From Promerops cafer (Eukaryota > Chordata > Aves > Passeriformes > Nectariniidae), in assembly GCA_013398275.1 (NCBI GenBank), contig VZSE01010669.1, forward strand, positions 1 to 64,000: 64,000 nt of DNA, written 5' to 3'. The notes beneath the pieces were generated by a model that was not told where the DNA came from, ran no database searches, and saw nothing but the letters and a program-made list of their open reading frames with translations. Position 1 is the first letter of the stretch. Each line of letters opens with the position of its first letter. A program made the translations under genes and the position numbers. This document shows positions 58,143-64,000 of the stretch, in pieces.

Positions 58143-61100
58143 GTAGGTGCTGCCATTCCATTCCCTCTCCCACCCTGCGCCCCTGGGGCTTGCCGCTGGC
58201 AGCGTGCTGCTGGAAAGGAGGGAGGATGCTCCCTTCACGCCTGCCCTCCGAGCGGGTTTTTTGCTGTCGGGAGAAGGGAATTAAGCTCGTGCAGAGTTGG
58301 TGCGAGTGTGAGGGAGTGAATGCGAGCGGAGAAAACACCTCAGTGCGGAGCACAAAGCGTGTGCTGGTCCCTTACTGTTTGCTGTTGGTCTGGGGTTTGC
58401 AGCGTGATTTAACATCGAGTTGCCTCGGGGAGGGTGTGCAGCCCATTAAGCGGTGTTTTAGTGCCGGTTTCCCGTGCAGTCTGTGTAAACTGGAGTTAAT
58501 CAATCGATTGCAGCTGCAGTTTGATTCCTGCCACGAGAAGAGGTTGGGTGATTTTGCCACATTCGATGTGCGTGTGCCTTCAGCCCTGTGTGTGGGTGCC
58601 TCTGTGTGTGTGCAGATCTCGTTTCTCAGAGTAAAGCAGGATCCAAGAGCTTTTCCTTATTTCTCCCTGAAAGCTGCTGCTGTCCGTGGAGCTGGTAGTA
58701 GGGGAGAATTGGAACCAGGCTGCTTCCAGGAATAGTCCTGGGATAATATGTTGCTTGAGAGAGTGGGTTAATGGTGCCTCAGAGGCTGGGGAGGAGGGAG
58801 CAGCCAGCAAAGTCAGCGTCTGGGCTCTGGAGACAGCCTTGGACAGACAGAGCCCGGGATTGTTCAGCCCAGGGGACAAATGTCAGCAGGGATTTGGTCG
58901 GAGATGTCGTGCTGAAACGATCCCTTTCTGCTCGAGCGTGTGGCTTCACATGCAACGATTTCTGTCCTCTTTGCAAGAGCAGAATCTGAGAGCTGCCAGC
59001 CTTAGCATAGCTCTGATTGGAAGCGTTTTGAGCAGGAATGCCTGGGAAATCGATAACTCCTCCTGCTGCCAAATTCACTCCTGTCCAAGCCCCTTGGTTC
59101 CCAGTAGTGCCCGTGGAGCCCAGGGACAGGAAGGGTGCTGGACCCTCCCAGTTTTGCTGAATTAAAGCATCCAGACCTTCCAACTCAGCACAAAGAGCGA
59201 GCTGCTCCTCCACTCTGGAATTCTGGGCTTCCCCTCATCCCAGACTGTAATTGCTGCTCTAACAGCAGCATGCCCAGCACGCATGGGAGGGAATGAACAA
59301 TGCCTTTAAAGTGGCATTAATTACCAGGGAAAGATGAAAGTTGTGGCAAAGCAGATGCTGGAGAGGTGAATCTGTGTGAAGTGATCACCCTCTGTTAATT
59401 ATTATGAATTATTAATATCTCAGCAGAAGGAAGCTTGGTAAAATCTGACATTTGAGACTTAATCTTTTATCAAACAGCGCTAGTAATAAATAAAACCATT
59501 TTCCATTGGGGACACTAATGCCAAGATGAGAATAACTGATGTTTCTCTAAATCTGTCTCAACACTTCTTCCTCTGCTGCCCCTCTCTCCCAGCTGGATTT
59601 TGTTCCTCCGTGTGTGTGGAAGTCCCATCTGAGACAGAGGCTGTCCAAGGGACGGACATGAAGCTGCTCTGCATCTCCTGCATGAAGAGGGAAGAGGTGA
59701 CGGCCAGCACGGTGGTGGAATGGTTCTACAGGCCCGAGGGGGGAAAGGATGAGCCTGTATGTATGTCTGGGACCTGAGTCCTTCCCTTTTTCCTTGCTTA
59801 TCCCATTTCCACACCTGGGCACAGCACGAACTCCTGGCAGGAAAAGCTGGAATCAGCTGTTGAGTTCAAACATTTGGATTGTAGATTCATCAATGCCAAT
59901 TTCCAGTCCCATTCCCTCAATACCTCAAGCCCAGTATATAAGGATGTCAAATATGGCTGACACTTGGTACCCTTGTCTGAATCAGTTCTGAATCCCAAAG
60001 CTGTTCTTTTGGAGGTGAAATTGGCCTCCAATAAATCTGCAGGGCAGGATTTACTTCTTTTCACCTCAGAGAAAGCAGTGTTATCCCAGCTGTGGGAGGA
60101 TCTCTGGGAGTTGCTTTGGATCTCTGTCAGGAAAAGGTAAAATTGATTTTCAGAGTGAATCAAAATGGAAATTGAACAGATGAGGGGCAGCTGGAATTCA
60201 AGAGAGAATGGTGAAATGGAGAACAAGATAAAGGCTGAGTGCACATTTCTTTCTAGCTATTTTATCTGAGTCTGGAGCATTAAATCAGTGGCTGTGATTG
60301 AGCAGGGCCAGGCAGGATGACAAATATTCTCCTTCTGTCTGAGAACTGAAGGGACCAGGCTAAGGAATGAGATGGGAATTCACTTCCAGTGCCCCAGGGG
60401 ATCCATTTGCCAGTGGCAACCCAAAGAACACCAACCAAAGTGAGCTGGGGCGGGCAGGGTCATCATGGGACTGTGGTCACTCTGTCGTATTTGTCCTGCA
60501 GCACTTCCATCTCAGCTGAATATCCCAGGGCTTCCCAAAAAGAGCTGTTGGTCTTCACTGTGGATGTTCTGTGGTTCTTTCCTCAGGTGATCTCACATGC
60601 ACTGACTCGCAGGCACATTGTTAGGCATGAAGAATCCCAGTTTTCTGTTCCACTGCTGATTTTTTGTGTCCACGTGTGTCTGTGTTTTGCTGTGCCTTAG
60701 TTTTTCTCCCTCTCTGGTGGAGATACTGGATTCCTTATCACTCGTTTTCCTGTCTTTTGTAAAGTCATCTGATATTTTGAGGCGAAGGACGATGGAATAT
60801 GAATAGCTGCTGTTACCAAGGGAGCTCAGAACATCCCTGAGTGTAGCTGGAGGGGGATGCTGTCCTGGCTCGTGCCGTGGCGTTGTCCGAGGCAGAGATT
60901 AACCAGCACATCCTTTTGTACTTCCTCACAGATCTACGAGTACAGGAAGACAAACCACGAGTTCCCAAGCCGCTTCAGTGGGCGGATACAGTGGAACGGG
61001 AGCAAAGACATGCAGGACGTGTCCATCACCGTGCTGAACGTGACCCTCAACGACTCGGGCATCTACACCTGCAACATCACCCGCGAGTTCGAGTTCGAGA

Positions 61101-62765
61101 TCCACCGGCCCCTCTTCCAGAGCTCCAGGCTGATCCACCTCACCGTGGTGGAGGAGGGTAGGAGGGGCTGCCAGAAGGTGTTTTGTGCCGTCACTGGCCG
61201 TGGGTGTTGTCACCCGGGGGTAGGGTTTGTCACCGCGCCGCAGGAGAGGGCTCTCAGTTTGTCAGGGACAAACGCGGCTCAGGAGGAAAAACCTGTCCCT
61301 TGTTTGATGGCTGGAGGCTCTTTTGAGGCACAGGCTGGTTGTGTGTGAGTGTGGGAAGGCACAGAGAGCCGGGCACAGCTGGGCACAGCTGGGCAGGCGC
61401 AGCAGAGGTTTCCAGCTCCTCCCGTGGCGGCTCCGGGGTGTTACAGCAATGCCTTTCCCAGGCAGCCGCAGCCTTTCCTTGCTGCCGCCCCCTCCCTGCT
61501 GGAACAACGACTCGTTCTCCATTTTGATACCACTCTCCTGCTTCTCCTCCTTCCCTCTGTGGTGCTCCTGAGCCTTTCTGTTCCTCTCGGTGTTGCTGGT
61601 TCGGTGCTGAAATCCCGGCGTGTTACAGACAGTGGGGATTCTGCCGCTCTCTCCAGAGAGGGCCGGGAGCTTTCAGCCCTTCTGTCTGCCCTTTCCCCTC
61701 CCTCTCCCCCACCAGCACCTCGGTGTTTTGATCCTTTACAAATCACTGGCGGCACAACAGAGCCGAGTAACACCAGGGAGTAGGACACGGGGAGGAAACA
61801 GAGCGTGAAGATGAGATAGGTGAGCAATCCGTGAGGATGTGGGGGTGGCACAGGATGCGAAGCACAGACAGGGCTGTGCGTGTTGGATCCCGCCGGAGAC
61901 ACGCTCTGGGATCCCTGCCTGTTGCACGTCCCTCTCTTCTGCCCCCTCACAGCCTAAAGGCAGCTGGAGATTCTGGCAAGGCGGATTAGGAAGGATGACA
62001 CAAGGGTGGGAAGTGTCCGTGGAGCTGCATGGAAGTGATCAGGGGTTATTTCATTTTGTTCACAGCTGGAGAAGACTTCACCTCTGTCATCTCAGAAATT
62101 ATGATGTATATTCTGCTGGTCTTCCTCACGCTGTGGCTGCTGATTGAGATGGTTTATTGCTACAGGAAGGTCTCCAAGGCAGAGGAGGCTGCCCAGGAAA
62201 ACGCGTAAGTGTGGAGCCCCTGGAGATGAGATCTGTTCTGCAAGAGCTCTTCACGTGTCCCAGAGCAGAGCGCAGGAAGACTGAACTTTGCTACGGCATG
62301 GGCTGGTTGGTGTTTGCTCTGTGCAAAGCCCTTGCAGTGTTTAGGAGCACCAAGACTTGCACCACACACCAGGTAGGGAGTGAACAGTATTCCAGGGTGG
62401 CCTGGTTTGGACCGTGTGGAGATGCTCTCCTGGAAGGTCTGGTTTCATCCTGGCCCGTTCCCATCTTTCCACACACTTGGCTTGGATTAGAGCACTCTCT
62501 GTGCGTAGGAAGGCTGGGTGTGTAGGATTTTAGAGCAGGGAGGACTCGGTGTTTGCTCCTGCCTGTGCCAAGGAGTTTCCGACTGTGAGCATCTACAGGT
62601 GACGTTTGTCACCTCAGAGATGCTTCCAGGCATTCAGCAAAGGTGAGTTTACCCAAACTGGGCTTTGCACTGTATGCTTTCCTCCTTCCCTCCAACTACA
62701 GGACGGATTATCTTGCAATTCCATCGGAAAACAAGGAGAACTGTGCTGTGCCTGTGGAGGAGTAG
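58088..62765 (+). CDS. SCN3B: SCN3B, voltage-gated sodium channel beta-3 subunit (5 coding exons)
   Basis: Single-pass type I membrane glycoprotein that associates non-covalently with Nav alpha subunits and tunes gating and surface expression, in neurons and heart. Exons 58088-58142, 59593-59756, 60932-61157, 62066-62204 and 62702-62765 join to 648 nt, 215 aa, the same length as human SCN3B. Order: signal peptide (about 1-23), Ig V-type domain (about 25-145) with Cys26/Cys48 and Cys45/Cys120 pairs, N-glycosylation sites N95, N109, N113 and N121, membrane helix about 160-180, cytoplasmic tail ending NCAVPVEE. CVEVPSETEAVQG and CMKREEV identify beta-3 rather than beta-1 (which has CVEVDSETEAV). 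All four introns are GT-AG and frame is kept throughout. Confidence 0.97.
59593..59756 (+). CDS. SCN3B: SCN3B exon 2 (residues 19-73), first half of Ig domain
   Basis: 164 nt after acceptor TCTCCCAG. Encodes VCVEVPSETEAVQG, the B-strand CISC motif with C45 and C48, and VVEWFYRPEGGKDEP. Human has DFL where this has DEP just before the exon end. Confidence 0.97.
60932..61157 (+). CDS. SCN3B: SCN3B exon 3 (residues 74-148), second half of Ig domain
   Basis: 226 nt after acceptor CCTCACAG. Encodes IYEYRKTNHEFPSRFSGRIQ, WNGSKDMQDVSITVLNVTL and NDSGIYTCNITREFEFE. DSGIYTC is the Ig F-strand signature; C120 closes the fold. Four N-X-S/T sites fall here. Confidence 0.98.
62066..62204 (+). CDS. SCN3B: SCN3B exon 4 (residues 149-195), transmembrane segment
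   Basis: 139 nt. Encodes AGEDFTSVISEIMMYILLVF, the rest of the membrane helix and the juxtamembrane YCYRKVSKAEEAAQEN. Nearly identical to human; donor GTAAGT splits the Ala195 codon. Confidence 0.98.
62702..62765 (+). CDS. SCN3B: SCN3B exon 5 coding part (residues 195-215, stop TAG)
   Basis: Encodes TDYLAIPSENKENCAVPVEE and stops with TAG at 62763-62765. Human has S for the first T and S for the cysteine. Confidence 0.97.
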
Positions 62766-64000
62766 CAGAGAGGAGGCAGCGGAGTGAGCGGCACCAAGGT
62801 GGGTCATGAAGAAGTGGTCACTCTTGGTGTCTGTCCACCCCTCAGCTTCCTTGTGGTGGGGCTGGAGACTCCTGGAGTGTGCCTGTGCTCCTCTGGAGCT
62901 TCCCCAGCGACCTTAGGAGCCATACAGGTGTCCTTAGGTGTGGGGTGTACTTGTATTGCTTGAACCCCCAAACCAACACAGACCACGATGTATTTATGCC
63001 TCCTTCACCTATTGCTGTGGAGTTGGGAATCTTCACTTTCCCCTGCACAAGGGCAGCTGTGCCCACGAGGACTGTAAGAGCTCTATCTCCGAAGGAAACA
63101 CATTCTAGGAAGGAGTTTGTGTGCTAAAGATTAAAATCTGGATCTTTTACCTTCTCGTTCACCCCCCGTCAGTTCCTGTGCTAGCTCTGTTGCGGTCCTC
63201 GCTCCTGTCAGCTCCAAGAGGAATTGTCTCCTTGCAGGGGCTCTGAAGGCAGAAGGACCAGGCCACGCCACGCCAGCCGGGTTTGAGGGGGAGCTCTGCG
63301 CCGCCGGGAGGAACAGGGGGAAGTGTAAATTCTCTTCCATCTGCCTGGACTCTGTACAGCCTTGACTTTGGTCCCACGAGCCCATCTGAGCTGCCAGCCC
63401 GGGGCTGAAGGACTCCTCTGTGGAAGCATGCTGAGCAAACAGCGCAGGGCTGTGGGCAGCACGGCTCCTTCCCGAGTTTCAGCTCCATCATCACCTCAAT
63501 GGCTTTGTAAATGTTACCTGTCACTTCTTAGCTGCTCTCACCACCACCTTTATTTGCTAAATATGCTACTTCTCCACTGCAGAGGTTAAGGGTATGTATG
63601 GCACGTTGCTCTGAGCTGCAGGACTGCAAACAAGGATCTCCTAGGGGGTTGTTCCACCACATACTGCGGCCCAAGCAGTTTTCTTGGTGTTAAAACAGGA
63701 TTTAATTAATTAACGAAGTCACTCTGAATTTTAGGCTGTCCATGCACAAGCAGAGTAGGGTGAGGACTGTAATGCACTATAATTGGAAATGCATAGTAGG
63801 AAGGACAGGTCCCTGTGCCGTGTTCACACTTTCTTCTGGACGGAATAGAGAATGCAGATCCTGAAGTATTCCTGCTTTGGGAAGCAGGATGATGTAAGTA
63901 TAAAAATCCCCTGTGTCCCTCTCATTTATCAAGTGTCAAACCCCTCATCCCCTTCCACCTGCCTGGCACAGCAGGTTTGCTCCTGGAGCTCACAGTGGGA
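62766..64000 (+). other. SCN3B: SCN3B 3' untranslated region (runs to or past the window end)
   Basis: Non-coding sequence after the stop. An ATTAAA variant signal is at 63130-63135, but SCN3B in other vertebrates has a long 3' UTR, so the true end may lie beyond the window. No other gene or repeat recognised here. Confidence 0.45.

Larger units (their letters stand above)
57700..58150 (+). promoter_or_regulatory. CpG-rich SCN3B promoter and 5' UTR, interrupted by an assembly gap
   Basis: Dense CpG and GC-boxes (for example CCGGGGCCGGGGGAGGCGGC at about 57778) around the first coding exon, no TATA box seen. The 5' UTR visible after the gap is 58028-58087. The block starts just after a CR1 fragment. 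Typical of a broad CpG-island promoter. Confidence 0.65.

Noticed and set aside
57640..58353. Long minus- and plus-strand open frames across the gap
   Set aside because: They run through 154 N bases and CpG-rich sequence poor in stop codons; not real genes.
59638..59660. Possible REST/NRSF (RE1) half-site CTGTCCAAGG in SCN3B exon 2
   Set aside because: Only the left half fits the consensus and it is explained by the coding sequence.

Overview
This is a vertebrate nuclear window, almost certainly from a bird and most likely a songbird. Two multi-exon genes with GT-AG introns are seen. The interspersed repeats are CR1 LINE 3' ends, typical of birds, and LTRs whose layout I recognise from passerine genomes. 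Introns are short and no bacterial features are present. A 154-bp assembly gap (57874-58027) lies in the GC-rich promoter of the second gene.

Gene 1, minus strand (start codon 33508-33510, stop 14504-14506), is ATP12A, the non-gastric H+/K+-ATPase alpha subunit. I could place 23 coding exons whose lengths sum to 3108 nt, an open frame of 1035 residues. The phosphorylation aspartate, the TGES loop, the M4 glutamate and the M5 lysine diagnostic of H+/K+ pumps are all present. Gene 2, plus strand (58088-62765), is SCN3B, the voltage-gated sodium channel beta-3 subunit: five coding exons, 648 nt, 215 residues, with signal peptide, Ig V-type domain, one membrane helix and short cytoplasmic tail.

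Layout: 1-3060, non-coding with one unexplained decayed open stretch; 3061-3847, a composite tandem array of degenerate telomere repeats; 4845-5525, an LTR flanked by a ~110-bp direct duplication; 7200-7450, a second LTR-like stretch; 13095-13370, a CpG-rich block with paired GATA and homeodomain-like sites; 14055-33790, ATP12A; 33790-57700, a 24-kb divergent intergenic region with CR1 and MIR-like fragments, a copy of ATP12A intron 5, a complete solo LTR, CpG-rich blocks and an RFX X-box; 57700-58142, the SCN3B promoter and first exon; 58143-64000, the rest of SCN3B and its 3' UTR.

The genes do not form a pathway: one is an epithelial acid/potassium pump, the other a neuronal/cardiac channel accessory subunit. 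They are divergent neighbours and could share distal regulatory sequence. No wholly new system was found. The most interesting items are the telomere-like composite satellite, the copy of the intron 5 interior upstream of its own gene, the LTR flanked by long direct repeats, the X-box upstream of SCN3B, and the ATP12A-SCN3B linkage, which differs from human.
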